Source: Methanospirillum stamsii (GTDB lineage: Archaea; Halobacteriota; Methanomicrobia; Methanomicrobiales; Methanospirillaceae). From it: DNA of 64,000 nt. The notes beneath the pieces are model-generated. The model ran no database searches. It had not been told where the DNA came from and saw nothing but the letters and a program-made list of their open reading frames with translations. The stretch lies in assembly GCF_003173335.1 (NCBI RefSeq), contig NZ_QGMZ01000008.1:1-64000 (forward strand), in the 5' to 3' direction. Shown here one piece after another: positions 25,392 through 35,090 of the stretch; within the stretch, counting starts at the first letter, position 1; every line of letters starts with the position of its first letter. The position numbers were made by a program, and so were the translations under genes.

Positions 25392-26363
25392 GTGAGTTTT
25401 GAAAAAATCCCAACAGTTCCAACAGCCGATGAAGTGCTGGACCGTGCTCTCCGTCGTGCTGCAAAGAAAATGCGGGAGAAACCTAATAAAAAAAGGGCAA
25501 GTGTTGAGTTTGTCGAGGCAGCATACCTCTCGGTCCATGACAAACTGGTATCAGTAATCCAGTCATTCCCAACCCTCTCTGAAGAGTCTCAGTTTTACCA
25601 GGACATTGTAGAGATCCTGTATACCACCGACCGGCTCAAAAAATCACTGGGTGCGGTTGGATGGGCAGCCCGGTGGTCCAAAGATCATCGGGGAGGTCTT
25701 GCAAAGGATGTCCGGTATTCATCCGAGGACAATGCACCTGCGGCACGAAAAAAAGCTATAGCCAGACTTTCATCTGTCGTTCACCAGATAGAAGATGATC
25801 TCCTCTTTCTTAACGAAGTGAGAAATGTCCTCCGGAAATTGCCTACTGTAGAAGACGTCTTTACCATCGTGGTTGCCGGATTTCCAAATGTAGGCAAGTC
25901 CTCTTTTATCCGGCGTGTATCTTCTGCTGAACCGGAAATAGCATCTTATCCGTTTACTACCAAAGGGATCATCGTTGGTCATTATTACAGTGGCCGGGAG
26001 AAGATCCAACTGATTGACACACCAGGACTGCTTGATCGGCCGGGAATAGAACGAAACGCGATTGAGCGCCAGGCATTATCCGCGATAGTAAATATTGCCG
26101 ATGTGCTTCTTTTTATTCTGGACCCCAGTGCACATTGCGGATATCCGATTGAAGACCAGATGAGTCTCTTAAAAGAAGTGGAACAACTAGTACAGATCCC
26201 GATTGTTGTGGTTGGTAACAAATCGGACATCTCAACACTCTCCGAATACCCCTGCATGTCAACTGGCAGCGGAGAAGGGGTTCAGGAGGTTTTGGATTCC
26301 CTTTTGGTTTATAAACCCAAGTGGGAGCCAAAAACTTCTTCAGGCCAGGAAATTCCTGAATAA
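25392..26363 (+). CDS. NOG1-type GTPase (Obg/OBG-HflX superfamily)
   Basis: 323 residues. An N-terminal four-helix NOG1N domain (about 1-155) precedes a G domain with G1 GFPNVGKSS, G2 region SYPFTTKG, G3 DTPGLLDRP, G4 VVGNKSD and a short C-terminus. NOG1 proteins work in large ribosomal subunit assembly in eukaryotes; the archaeal form is presumed to act likewise. It starts at GTG with GAGGGTGA about 7 bases upstream. The 3' end converges on the ABC permease gene with only 6 bases between. Confidence 0.9.
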   Translation: MSFEKIPTVPTADEVLDRALRRAAKKMREKPNKKRASVEFVEAAYLSVHDKLVSVIQSFPTLSEESQFYQDIVEILYTTDRLKKSLGAVGWAARWSKDHRGGLAKDVRYSSEDNAPAARKKAIARLSSVVHQIEDDLLFLNEVRNVLRKLPTVEDVFTIVVAGFPNVGKSSFIRRVSSAEPEIASYPFTTKGIIVGHYYSGREKIQLIDTPGLLDRPGIERNAIERQALSAIVNIADVLLFILDPSAHCGYPIEDQMSLLKEVEQLVQIPIVVVGNKSDISTLSEYPCMSTGSGEGVQEVLDSLLVYKPKWEPKTSSGQEIPE

Positions 26364-26369
26364 TCTTTT

Positions 26370-27542
26370 TTACTCGTGCCTGAGTGCTTCAATGGGACGC
26401 AGATCTGATGCTTTCCAGGCTGGATATAGTCCGGACAGGATACTGGTTGCAATACCAAAGAGCATTCCATATGGGATCTGGATAAGACTTGAGATCTCAA
26501 AGAGATAGGATGTTTCCTGAAGCATAAGGGCAATTGCAGCATATCCTCCAATAAAACTCATTATCCCTCCGATCAAAGAGCCGGATACTCCGAGGATCAG
26601 GGATTCGTAGATGAACATACTCCTGACTTCTGCCCGTTTAGTCCCGATTGAGCGGAGGATACCAATTTCCCGGTATCGTTCCATAACCGACATCATCATG
26701 ACGTTGAAGATGGATACTCCGGCTACGACCAGAGAAATTCCGCCGATAGCCATGGTGAATGTTGAAATCTTCCCGAATGTGTCGAGGATTGTCTCAAGGA
26801 TGGCTTTGGTATCATAGACATCAACTTCATCTTCACGCCTGTTTAACTGCGCATCGATGGAGTCCTTGACCTGCTCTATCTCATTGAGGTTTTTTACCTT
26901 GACAATGACCTGATCATATTCAGACACATTGTAAAATGTCTCATACCATTGCTGTGATGCAAAGATTGCATTATCCGGGCTGATATCAAATCCCATCCCC
27001 CGTTCTTTCAGGATGCCGACAACCCTGACACCACTCTCTTCCCTGCCGATAAGAATTCGTGACCCGACGGCCAGGTTATTATCTTTAGCAAGTTTTGATC
27101 CAACCATGACTCCGGATGCACCCCGGAGAAACTGGCCAGTTTCAAGGTCGAGCAGGGTTGAGATGTCCTGAGGTTCGATTCCATAGACTGATGCCGCCAG
27201 AATATCTTTTCCAATCCGGATCCGGTCGCCACCGGTATAAACCGGGACCACCTCGTTGTTCCCTGATGCCCGCCGTATCTGCTCAAGTTGTCGGTCTGAG
27301 ATTCCTTCATTTGTTCCCTGTGCTCCGAATCCTCCAAATGATACATGAGGAGTGACAACAACCGAATCCCCGACATCGGTGAGTGATTCAGAGACTGAAA
27401 GGACCAGACTGTTTCCAAGAATACCCATCGAAGAAATTGCAACAACTCCGATGATAATTCCGATTGCTGCAAGGATTGATCTGAGCCAGTGGATATGGAG
27501 GTTCCTGACTGCCAGGCTGAAAAAAAGCCGGTGACTGGTCAA
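26370..27542 (-). CDS. MacB/FtsX-type ABC transporter permease
   Basis: 390 residues with the MacB layout: transmembrane helix 1 (about 18-42), a periplasmic-type MacB_PCD domain (about 43-250, GDSVVVTPHVSFGG...RILIGREESGVRVVGI), then three FtsX-domain helices (about 262-290, 320-345, 355-378) with the conserved ERYREIGILRSIGTKRAEV loop and the ending GLYPAWKASDLRPIEALRHE. Such permeases use mechanotransmission to move peptides, lipoproteins or drugs outward rather than through a channel. Its ATG overlaps the ATPase stop by 4 bases. Last gene of the four-gene operon. Confidence 0.92.
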   Translation of the reverse strand: MTSHRLFFSLAVRNLHIHWLRSILAAIGIIIGVVAISSMGILGNSLVLSVSESLTDVGDSVVVTPHVSFGGFGAQGTNEGISDRQLEQIRRASGNNEVVPVYTGGDRIRIGKDILAASVYGIEPQDISTLLDLETGQFLRGASGVMVGSKLAKDNNLAVGSRILIGREESGVRVVGILKERGMGFDISPDNAIFASQQWYETFYNVSEYDQVIVKVKNLNEIEQVKDSIDAQLNRREDEVDVYDTKAILETILDTFGKISTFTMAIGGISLVVAGVSIFNVMMMSVMERYREIGILRSIGTKRAEVRSMFIYESLILGVSGSLIGGIMSFIGGYAAIALMLQETSYLFEISSLIQIPYGMLFGIATSILSGLYPAWKASDLRPIEALRHE

Positions 27543-28231
27543 CTTATTTCCTCCTTTATCTTTCCGTCTTCAATGAGGATGGTTCGGTCTGCATATTCTG
27601 CAATTCTCGGATCATGGGTAACCATGACGATAGTCTTCCCCTGTTCTCTGCATAATTGGGTAAGGAGGTCCATGATTGCCATGCCGGTTTTCGTATCCAG
27701 GTTTCCGGTAGGTTCGTCACAGAGGAGAATTTCCGGGTCATTTACAAGGGCCCGGGCGATGGCAACCCGCTGCTGCTGACCTCCGGACAACTGACCTGGC
27801 CGGTGATGCCAGAGATGAGGGGCAAGACCCACCGCTTCGAGGACTTCCATACACCGCTTCGTGCATCCGGTCTCTCCGGTTTTAAGGATGAGAGGGTACT
27901 GTACGTTTTCAAGTGCATCAAGGAGGAGTATGAGGTTAAACTGCTGAAAGATGAAGCCAAGTACATCACGCCGAAGTTCGGTGAGCTGGTCATCATTCAT
28001 CGTTTTGATATTCTGTCCGGAGATGAATACATCCCCGGATGTTGGGATGTCAAGACATCCCATCATGTTCAGCAGGGTCGATTTTCCTGACCCGGAAGGT
28101 CCCATAATGGCGATAAACTCTCCTCTGACGACCTCTACGTCTACATGATTAAGGGCTGTAACATCGCCTGAATCAAGGGGATAAATTTTGGTGACATCAT
28201 GAAATGCTATCACCTGCCTGGTCTCTTTCAT
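27539..28231 (-). CDS. LolD/MacB-type ABC transporter ATPase
   Basis: 230 residues from the ATG at 28231, which overlaps the upstream gene's stop as ATGA; the longer frame from 28264 would run well into that gene. Walker A GPSGSGKST, Q-loop FIFQQFNLILLLDALENV, signature LSGGQQQRVAIARAL, Walker B ILLCDEPTGNLD and the switch His in VTHD. This is the energising subunit for the adjacent MacB-like permease. The ATPase family is among the best conserved ABC types. Confidence 0.93.
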   Translation of the reverse strand: MKETRQVIAFHDVTKIYPLDSGDVTALNHVDVEVVRGEFIAIMGPSGSGKSTLLNMMGCLDIPTSGDVFISGQNIKTMNDDQLTELRRDVLGFIFQQFNLILLLDALENVQYPLILKTGETGCTKRCMEVLEAVGLAPHLWHHRPGQLSGGQQQRVAIARALVNDPEILLCDEPTGNLDTKTGMAIMDLLTQLCREQGKTIVMVTHDPRIAEYADRTILIEDGKIKEEIS

Positions 28232-29391
28232 GCACGATTTTTCCGGCTGTACCAGACTGCACACAGAACTCCTGCTGCGATGATTACGAGAACTCCGATA
28301 ATGACCGGAGAGATCCCTTCTTCATCCTGCTGTGTCTTCGGGTTTTTTTCTTTGCCCAGTTCGACCAGGGTTACGCTGCTGAATTCATTCCCGTCATCAT
28401 CTTTAAATGATGCCCTGAGGGGAACTTCTGTCACATTTGTATCTGCTCTGAATGTCACTTCAAAACTTGCAAAGTCGTCTGGTTTGAGTGCTCCAACGGC
28501 ATAGACCTTATAGGGAAATACCGGAATAGCAGGCTCTTCAGATGAGATGACTACTGCATTTGCATTTTCAAGACCAGCATTAGTAACATCCCCGGTTACC
28601 CGGTAATTCCCTCGTTCAGTATCAACCTGCACATTTGAAAGAACCGTATCTGCCTGTTTTCTGCTCTTTTGTCCGGTAACAACCGGAAGAGTATAAGGAA
28701 CCGTATGTTGGTTGATACCATTCTGGTAATGCACGGTGAAGGTAATTGGTTCATCCCCATAGGGAGTTACAGAGAACGGGATATCAATGGAATTATCTGA
28801 CTGGAGAACCCCGGCAAAGTAGGATGTCGGGGTAATCTCGTGTCTGCCTTTTGAAGGATCTATGATAACGCCGTTTACTGCATTGTCACGGGGATTTCCA
28901 ATATGAATAACAATATTCTCTTTCTTACCCTCAACCCAGGTCTCCGGTTTATTCATGACCGATACTTCAAGCGGGTTTTCCTGCACCGTTACCTTGAACG
29001 GGTACCTGAGATAATTTGCATCTCTGAAATCAACCGAAAAAACCGGGTAGAAGATACCGGTAACTCCTCCTGCCTGGAGAGTGTAGGTAAAACTCATGGT
29101 GTTTCCAGCCCCGATGGCTCCTACCTTTCCGTAATCATCAGACAGAATTTTCAGATCCTTGGACTGTATTTCTGCTCCTGAAATGGCAACGCTTTTTGTC
29201 CCGGTATTAGATAGGGTGATGGTAACCGTTGCGGTATCATAAGGCATAAGTATAGCCGGATCAGTAGTGAGGTTTATCACCTGTATCTGTGCGGCGGCAG
29301 CTTCATTTTCTGCCAGCATTTCAGCTTCTGCTAATGGGAGTAGAAATAGCAGGATGAAAAAACAGGTGATTACTTTTCTGCCTGTTTTCAT
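28228..29391 (-). CDS. Exported CARDB-like (COG1361-type) protein with C-terminal membrane anchor
   Basis: 387 residues: signal peptide (about 1-23), three Ig-like beta-sandwich repeats of the CARDB/NEW3 kind (patterns such as ATVTITLSNTGTKSVAISGA, VTGDVTNAGLENANAVVISS and SFEVTFRADTNVTEVPLRAS), and a C-terminal helix (about 360-380) followed by a positive tail. It should stand on the outer face of the membrane. Its stop overlaps the ABC ATPase ATG by 4 bases and its start overlaps the Yip1-like gene end, so it is a fixed part of this transporter. By position it resembles an accessory or substrate-presenting subunit. No enzyme motif seen. Confidence 0.85.
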   Translation of the reverse strand: MKTGRKVITCFFILLFLLPLAEAEMLAENEAAAAQIQVINLTTDPAILMPYDTATVTITLSNTGTKSVAISGAEIQSKDLKILSDDYGKVGAIGAGNTMSFTYTLQAGGVTGIFYPVFSVDFRDANYLRYPFKVTVQENPLEVSVMNKPETWVEGKKENIVIHIGNPRDNAVNGVIIDPSKGRHEITPTSYFAGVLQSDNSIDIPFSVTPYGDEPITFTVHYQNGINQHTVPYTLPVVTGQKSRKQADTVLSNVQVDTERGNYRVTGDVTNAGLENANAVVISSEEPAIPVFPYKVYAVGALKPDDFASFEVTFRADTNVTEVPLRASFKDDDGNEFSSVTLVELGKEKNPKTQQDEEGISPVIIGVLVIIAAGVLCAVWYSRKNRA

Positions 29392-30053
29392 GCAGCTCCC
29401 CCGGTGAAAAGGAGGAGAGATGAGAGGGTGTATGCAATATAGATGACCACCGGAAGTCCTGCAACGATGAGTGCTTTTTTTGCAGGAAGACCACAGCAGG
29501 ATTCAACACCTATCGCCCATAGGTTTGCCACCCAGATAAGGAAGATAATGGTGATAATGGTTGAAATTATGGTGAATTCATGGAGTGCCGGGTCCTGCAT
29601 CATTGACATTGCAGCAATGCTTATCTCTTCCGGATCTGATGTTGTGATTGGAGAGATATCTGCCTGGGGGATGTAATATGCTGTTAAAATCACTGTAATG
29701 ATTGTTGCAAAGAGCAGAGGAATCATTCCGTATCCACAGATCTCCATCACTCTTTTAAGTGTTCCGGTACCCTGCATCACCTTCTGGATTCCAAACAGGA
29801 TAACTGCTGCAACTACCCAGATGAATAGTGTACCAATTAATGTAGATACTGCTGCACTCATCGCGGTTATGGTCTCGATACCTTCCATAAGTCCGGCCAG
29901 CATCTTTCCGGACAGTTCTCCCATCATATATCCGCTGATGGAACTTACCACTGCCATTACCAGGATGATAAGGGCCGGTTTTTTAAGTGATGGTTCTTCT
30001 TTTGAGACTGACTGGAAGAACATTCGGGGGTTTGAAAATATATCAGTAAGCAT
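29388..30053 (-). CDS. Yip1-domain membrane protein
   Basis: 221 residues with five to six transmembrane segments and the Yip1 family opening (a FSNPRMFFQSVSKEEPSLKK soluble stretch, then ALIILVMAVVSSISGYMMG). Archaeal Yip1-domain proteins often sit in operons with MacB-type exporters and COG1361 proteins, as here. First gene of a four-gene overlapping set (29388/29391, 28228/28231 and 27539/27542 are all 4-base overlaps). Its role may be membrane organisation or assembly of the exporter; this is inference. Confidence 0.8.
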   Translation of the reverse strand: MLTDIFSNPRMFFQSVSKEEPSLKKPALIILVMAVVSSISGYMMGELSGKMLAGLMEGIETITAMSAAVSTLIGTLFIWVVAAVILFGIQKVMQGTGTLKRVMEICGYGMIPLLFATIITVILTAYYIPQADISPITTSDPEEISIAAMSMMQDPALHEFTIISTIITIIFLIWVANLWAIGVESCCGLPAKKALIVAGLPVVIYIAYTLSSLLLFTGGAA

Positions 30054-30087
30054 GTGTTTTCTCCGGGTATCATTAATATTTAATTTC

Positions 30088-30309
30088 TTAGGGGTTTACA
30101 TCTTTTTGAGGAAATTCATCATCGAAAAAGAATATCTCGTCTATTGGGGATTTTAGGATCACGGATATCTGGTACGCAAGACGAAGGGAGGGGTTGTATT
30201 TTCCTCGTTCAAGAAACACAACCGTTTCACGGCGGACACCTACCCGTTCTGCAAGTTCTGCCTGGGTAAGTCCGCAACGTGCCCTGAGTTCTTTTATCCT
30301 GGTATACAC
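30088..30309 (-). CDS. XRE-family (Cro/C1-type) repressor
   Basis: 73 residues, one helix-turn-helix of the XRE type: [38 protein letters not shown], and [12 protein letters not shown] at the end. Short XRE proteins beside DUF2178 membrane proteins are a common archaeal and Gram-positive pair. The gene follows DUF2178 after 9 bases and precedes the ABC operon by 34 bases, so it may be transcribed with both. The palindromes upstream of DUF2178 are its likely binding sites. Confidence 0.92.
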   Translation of the reverse strand: MYTRIKELRARCGLTQAELAERVGVRRETVVFLERGKYNPSLRLAYQISVILKSPIDEIFFFDDEFPQKDVNP

Positions 30310-30318
30310 AATTTTCTC

Positions 30319-30873
30319 CTAATAAACGTCCCCTTTTTTGTTGAAGTAATACTGAAACAGGATTGTACTGACTGGCATCATGATAATGAAAACCAAAAGT
30401 ACCGTATTAGCAGAAATCTGCATACCTCCAAAACTGATGGCAACGGACAGAAAGATGACCATCACATAGGTCAGGTACCAGGAACAGGAGATTCCATAGG
30501 TTCCGATACGAAGTGATCTCTCGTCCTGCATTCCGGCATCACTATCCTGGTTTTTCATCCTCCAGTGCAGAAGGATGAGAACCATACTCATGGTAAGGCC
30601 CATGGCCGGGGTTGCTGGGAGAAGAGGGACATCAATGAGGATTCCTGCAAATGAAATTCCAAGGGCAATCACTGCAAGTATTGCAATGATGCGTCTTACT
30701 GTAGGGGTATTATGCTTTTTTAGTCCGTAGAATGCCCCAAAACCAAGAGCAATCAAAAGAACCCAGATTAGTGCGTCATAGTAAAATCCTGATGCACAGT
30801 ATGTTCCGATGATAAACATCAGCACAATGGATATGATGATTATCTCTAGTGTTATCAGTGCTGTACGGTTCAT
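30319..30873 (-). CDS. DUF2178-like membrane protein
   Basis: 184 residues with five to six transmembrane helices and a cytoplasmic loop holding the DUF2178 hallmark QDERSLRIG (about 115-125). The family is nearly always next to an XRE regulator and is thought to be regulated by or to sense for it. A GTGATC ribosome site lies just before the ATG at 30873. The palindromic promoter region follows directly upstream. Confidence 0.72.
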   Translation of the reverse strand: MNRTALITLEIIIISIVLMFIIGTYCASGFYYDALIWVLLIALGFGAFYGLKKHNTPTVRRIIAILAVIALGISFAGILIDVPLLPATPAMGLTMSMVLILLHWRMKNQDSDAGMQDERSLRIGTYGISCSWYLTYVMVIFLSVAISFGGMQISANTVLLVFIIMMPVSTILFQYYFNKKGDVY

Positions 30874-30882
30874 AAGATCACG

Positions 30883-30940
30883 GTGTGAAATATCTCACAC
30901 TAAGTTAGATATATGTAACATATGTTAGATAAATCTAACT
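30883..30940 (-). promoter_or_regulatory. Palindromic operator/promoter region of the XRE-DUF2178 operon
   Basis: Two dyads lie 10-67 bases upstream of the DUF2178 ATG. GTGTGAAATATCTCACAC (883-900 after 30000) has 6-bp perfect arms. GTTAGATAAATCTAAC (30924-30939) has 7-bp arms with a 2-base centre, and a half-site GTTAGAT recurs at 30904. Between them, TTACATATATC on the minus strand is a TATA-like element, so a bound dimer would block transcription. Autoregulation by the XRE protein is the simplest reading. Confidence 0.7.
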
Positions 30941-30943
30941 CCG

Positions 30944-31876
30944 CTACAGTACTTTCCACCGTACAAGAATAAACAGCCCGATGGCACTTGCCGCAACAGC
31001 CCCGAACATGATAAATAAAAATGCCATGGGATTATCCTGCAGGGGGAGGCCGACATTCATCCCATATATGCTTGCAATAAGAGTTGGAAGAGATATCAGA
31101 ATTGTTATGCTGGTCAGGAGTTTCATCACGACATTGACATTATTATTAATAATGGAGGCAAACGTTCCGGTCATTCCCATGACGATGGAAGTATAGATAT
31201 TTGCCATCTCAAGAGCCTGTTTGTTTTCAATGACCATCTCTTCGTAAAGGTCATGCTCATCGTCGGTCATCTCAAGGATATTAGAATATGAGAATTTTTC
31301 GACCATGAGAGAGTTTGACCGGAGAGATGTTGTAAAGAAGACCAGGCTTTTATGGAGGTTGAAGAGGTCTAAAAGCTGGTCATTGGTGCTTGACCGGTAG
31401 AGGTTCATCTCGATGAGGTTACTCATCCGGTTTATGTCTTTTAAGTACCGGAGAAACCGAAGGGCAGTCCGGTAACAGATCTGAAGAGCAAATCTGGTCC
31501 GGGTTTTGGTGTCAAAGTTCCGTACCCATCCGGATAAGAATTCTTCAAGGACATCAACTTCTGTCAGGGTTACCGTAATGATGACGTTTCCTGTCAGGAT
31601 GATGCCTATTGGCAGCGTAATATAGGGAATCGCGGCTTCCTCTGGTTCACGTCTTGGTGACCTGATGAGCATGAGCATATTCCCTTCATCTACCTCAAAC
31701 CTGGCCCGTTCATCAACATCAAGGGGATCAGTAAAAAATTCTATCCAGACGCCAAAGCGCTCTACAAGGAGAGCAATCTCTTTTTCTGTGGGATTTACCA
31801 CCTTGATCCAGCACCCGTCCACCCAGTTCTCAACCGGGACAAGACCCGTATGTGTGGTAATATATGCTGCGATCAT
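30944..31876 (-). CDS. corA: CorA-type Mg2+/Co2+ transport protein
   Basis: 310 residues. A cytoplasmic alpha/beta N-domain (about 1-140), a long stalk helix region, and two C-terminal transmembrane helices (about 250-272 and 282-305) joined by the selectivity loop IYGMNVGLP with the GMN signature. CorA pentamers import Mg2+ and sometimes Co2+ or Ni2+. Single gene; its 3' end lies 4 bases from the operator region of the XRE operon. Confidence 0.9.
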   Translation of the reverse strand: MIAAYITTHTGLVPVENWVDGCWIKVVNPTEKEIALLVERFGVWIEFFTDPLDVDERARFEVDEGNMLMLIRSPRREPEEAAIPYITLPIGIILTGNVIITVTLTEVDVLEEFLSGWVRNFDTKTRTRFALQICYRTALRFLRYLKDINRMSNLIEMNLYRSSTNDQLLDLFNLHKSLVFFTTSLRSNSLMVEKFSYSNILEMTDDEHDLYEEMVIENKQALEMANIYTSIVMGMTGTFASIINNNVNVVMKLLTSITILISLPTLIASIYGMNVGLPLQDNPMAFLFIMFGAVAASAIGLFILVRWKVL

Positions 31877-31920
31877 GACTCATTCCCCCCAAACAGATGT
31901 GATTAGTACTACTGACTGAT

Positions 31921-31931
31921 GGTATAAATAG
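31921..31931 (+). promoter_or_regulatory. TATA box of the DUF5611 gene
   Basis: GGTATAAATAG is an almost ideal archaeal TATA element 55 bases before the plus-strand ATG at 31986; a start about 25 bases downstream gives a leader of about 30 bases. Confidence 0.6.
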
Positions 31932-31985
31932 GGCTATGCGGAGTAGATGTAACACATATCCGAAAGAAGAGCAATAAGTGATCAT

Positions 31986-32303
31986 ATGCAGGAATACCCG
32001 GTTAAACGGACCCACATCAAGGCTCTTCCCGAGAACATATCCGGGAAAATAACAGAGCATTTCGAATTAACACCCATTGAGAAAGATGGTAAGTATTCGA
32101 TCTCCTATGGCGCTCTGGAATCTCTGGAGGTATTTTTAGGAGAGGGGAAAAAATCGATAATTATCTCTACCGTTTCAAAACAGGGTATTGAAGACGAACA
32201 GGTAATTCTTGAAACGAACAGACGATTCCGCCGGTACCTTGATGATGTTACCGGATATACTACCAAAGAACGCGTAAAAAAAGCAAAAACAGTAGAAAAA
32301 TAA
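31986..32303 (+). CDS. DUF5611 family protein
   Basis: 105 residues, small alpha/beta protein: YPVKRTHIKALPENISGKIT, then KYSISYGALESLEVFLGEGK and an ending RFRRYLDDVTGYTTKERVKK. The pattern matches the DUF5611 proteins found in Methanomicrobia, about which nothing functional is known. It has its own TATA box and converges on leuS with only 3 bases between the genes. No signal peptide or membrane segment. Confidence 0.75.
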   Translation: MQEYPVKRTHIKALPENISGKITEHFELTPIEKDGKYSISYGALESLEVFLGEGKKSIIISTVSKQGIEDEQVILETNRRFRRYLDDVTGYTTKERVKKAKTVEK

Positions 32304-32306
32304 TTT

Positions 32307-35081
32307 CTACTCTATTATTATCGCCGGTTTGAAGGGCAGTGCAGAGCCTGCCTTCATATGTCGGCATTCATCTGATCTGATGACTTCTATCTCAAGATTT
32401 GTATCTTTTGAAAGAAATACCGATGCATTGGTGAATATTGAAAATTCATCAGGCTTGCTTTGAACAATCCGTTCCACAAGGTCAGAAGGAAGTTTGTGGA
32501 ATAGGTTCGTGCACTGTTTAACTGCATCTGCAGCTTCCTTTCCACGGGCTTTAATATCCTCTTTCTGCATGACATCCCTGATTACATTCTTTTTATCCGT
32601 TGCTTCAGCGATGAGGGTCAGGATATCCCATTTCCATGATGGTGCAACAGAGATGGTAATCTTTCTTGGGGGGGTTTTCAGTATCCGGAGGATAGATTCG
32701 ATATCTTCAATGGTCCGGACCAGGAGTTCCTCTGCAATTTCTGCAGACTGGTTTATCCTGGATGAATCCTGCTCCGGCCATGATGCAAAGGATACCAGGC
32801 CATCTGAAATGTCTTTCCAGAGATCTTCACAGGTAAAGGGGATAATTGGTGCAAGCAGTCTGACCCAGACAGAGGAGAGATATTTCATAGTCTCCCTCCC
32901 TCCGGTTTCCTGTCCGAGACGACGCCGGTACCACTTTATGTCAGATTCAATTCCGAAGAATGATTCCTGGAGAGCCTGCCGTGTCTGGAAATTTTCCATG
33001 GCTTTTGTAACCATGCCGATGTGGTTTTGCATCCTGGATATGAGCCACTGGTCAATATCCGTTTCAGGACCATCTGATGCGAGGCTTTCTTTGATGGTTG
33101 CAACAAACCGTTCAATCTGTTTTCTTGTGGAAGAGACCAGATCATTTCTCCAGTCAAAGTCCTGCCAGGGTTCTCCTGAACCGATAAGAAACATCCTGAC
33201 GGTATCTGCACCAAAATCGTTTATAGCGTCTTCGAGGAGGTAGACATTCCCCTTGGATGAGGACATCTTTGCCCCGTTTAACAGACCCATACCAAATACG
33301 ACCATGCCATGCGGGAGGTATTCTTTTGGGAAGATGGTGCAGTGGTGGAAGAGCTGGAACGTCAGGTGGTTTGAGATGAGATCCTTTGCTGAAAACCTGA
33401 AGTTGTACGGGTACCAGTACTGGAATTCCTTTCTCATCCCATCAAGTCGTTCGCGTTCCGGAAGGTTCTCAGTCTCTTTACCAAGGAAGATATAATCAAA
33501 GACTTCCGGAGTCAGGAGGGCGGGGTCAATGTGTTTGATCCTGGATGCAATGGTGTAATATGCCATGTAGATGGTCGAGTCAGAGAGCGGCTCAATGAGC
33601 CACTCCGGATCCCAGGGCATCCGGGTTCCAAGACCAATTCTCCGGGAACAGGCCCAGTCCTTGAGCCAGTCAACCGTCCGGTAAAATTCTGTTCTGACTT
33701 CAGCAGGGACCAGTTCCATGTTCTCTAACTGGTCTTTCACCTGTTGTTTCCAGGCAGGGTCACTGTATTCAAGGAACCACTGATCATGGAGGACTTTTAC
33801 AAAAACGCGTGCTCCACACCGACAGACAACCGGGCGGGTATCAAACTCGTACATGATCCCTGAATGGTGTTTTTCATTCAGGACCTCTGCGACTTCTTCG
33901 CGAGCAATCTTAACCGGTTTTCCTCCGTATTGCTCATACATCTTTCCGGTTGCATGCTCTGCAGAGTAAACCGTTTGCGTCAGTTCTTCAAGGTTCGGGT
34001 CGTCCTGGTTGATGATGTCGGCTTTTTCAACCGCTTCAACTGCCGGAAACTCTCCATATCCCTCAACTTTGATAAGTCCGACCGGTTTTATGTCGGTGTA
34101 CTTCCCTTTCTGCTGCAGGTCACGAAGGGCGATGTAATCATATGGGGCATGTGCCGGGACACTCATGACCAGACCGGTTGCCATGTCCGGATCGACAAAG
34201 ACTGCCGGGAGGATGGTGACTTCTCCACAGAACGGGTGGGAGACTTTTTTATCAACGAGTTCTGTTCCGGGAATGGTTCCGATCTCTTTTACATCATGGT
34301 CCTGGAGTCCGATCTTCTCCATTGCCTCACGGGAGAGGATCCACTCTTTTCCGTCAACCTGGCACCGGACATAGGTAATTCCTGGGTTAACCCAGAGGTT
34401 GGTGACACCATAGATGGTTTCCGGCCGGAGAGTTGCACATGGAACAAAGGCATCCCCATACGAGAACATGATAAGAGTAAACTTCTGGATCTCTGCTTTG
34501 TCTCCTTCGAGAAGGTCATGATCCCCAACCGGGTTTTCACACTGTGGACAATACCTGACCGGATGTGCTCCTTTGTTTACATGGCCGGCTGCCCTGAGAT
34601 GCTGCCACTGCCACTCGATGAATTTGCTGTAAGTCGGTTCAACGGTTGTAAACCGGCGTGACCAGTCAATGGAGAGACCGGCACTTGTCATAACCCGTTC
34701 GTATTCGTTTGAAAAATGGTTGACAATGTTTAACGGGTCAGTGAAGGTATCGAGAACGTCCTGCGGGACCTTGTATAAATCCCGGTATAACTTAATTGCT
34801 GACTCATCCTTTCTGGCAATCCGCTTTGATATCCCGATAACCGGTGCTCCGGTTACATGGAATGCCATTGGGTAGAGGACTTCTCTTCCCCGCATCCGCC
34901 AGAACCGGGCAATGACATCAGGAACAATATAGGTCCGGCCATGGCCGACATGCATTGCACCACTGGGATATGGATAAGCGACATTCAGGTAAAATTTTTC
35001 TTTGTCTGAAGGAGTAGCAATGAATACTCCTTCCCATTTTTTCCTGACAGAGGCCTCAAGAGCCTGTGTTTCTTCAGTCAT
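32307..35081 (-). CDS. leuS: Leucyl-tRNA synthetase (archaeal/eukaryal type)
   Basis: 924 residues, class I synthetase. HIGH motif as HVGH (44-47, [15 protein letters not shown]), a large CP1 editing domain (about 150-400) with the threonine-rich [15 protein letters not shown] site, a KMSSSKGNV loop (about 602-610) and a C-terminal anticodon-binding helix bundle. The long CP1 and C-terminus are of archaeal/eukaryal type. Charges tRNA-Leu. The PIN-ATPase gene lies 9 bases upstream on the same strand and probably shares a transcript. Confidence 0.97.
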   Translation of the reverse strand: MTEETQALEASVRKKWEGVFIATPSDKEKFYLNVAYPYPSGAMHVGHGRTYIVPDVIARFWRMRGREVLYPMAFHVTGAPVIGISKRIARKDESAIKLYRDLYKVPQDVLDTFTDPLNIVNHFSNEYERVMTSAGLSIDWSRRFTTVEPTYSKFIEWQWQHLRAAGHVNKGAHPVRYCPQCENPVGDHDLLEGDKAEIQKFTLIMFSYGDAFVPCATLRPETIYGVTNLWVNPGITYVRCQVDGKEWILSREAMEKIGLQDHDVKEIGTIPGTELVDKKVSHPFCGEVTILPAVFVDPDMATGLVMSVPAHAPYDYIALRDLQQKGKYTDIKPVGLIKVEGYGEFPAVEAVEKADIINQDDPNLEELTQTVYSAEHATGKMYEQYGGKPVKIAREEVAEVLNEKHHSGIMYEFDTRPVVCRCGARVFVKVLHDQWFLEYSDPAWKQQVKDQLENMELVPAEVRTEFYRTVDWLKDWACSRRIGLGTRMPWDPEWLIEPLSDSTIYMAYYTIASRIKHIDPALLTPEVFDYIFLGKETENLPERERLDGMRKEFQYWYPYNFRFSAKDLISNHLTFQLFHHCTIFPKEYLPHGMVVFGMGLLNGAKMSSSKGNVYLLEDAINDFGADTVRMFLIGSGEPWQDFDWRNDLVSSTRKQIERFVATIKESLASDGPETDIDQWLISRMQNHIGMVTKAMENFQTRQALQESFFGIESDIKWYRRRLGQETGGRETMKYLSSVWVRLLAPIIPFTCEDLWKDISDGLVSFASWPEQDSSRINQSAEIAEELLVRTIEDIESILRILKTPPRKITISVAPSWKWDILTLIAEATDKKNVIRDVMQKEDIKARGKEAADAVKQCTNLFHKLPSDLVERIVQSKPDEFSIFTNASVFLSKDTNLEIEVIRSDECRHMKAGSALPFKPAIIIE

Positions 35082-35090
35082 ATGATGACC

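Noticed and set aside
32494-33243. Plus-strand frame of 249 codons opposite leuS
   Set aside because: Antisense shadow of the catalytic and anticodon-binding regions; no ribosome site or domain.
33864-34661. Long plus-strand frame opposite leuS
   Set aside because: Fully antisense to a well conserved synthetase; translated residues show no family features.
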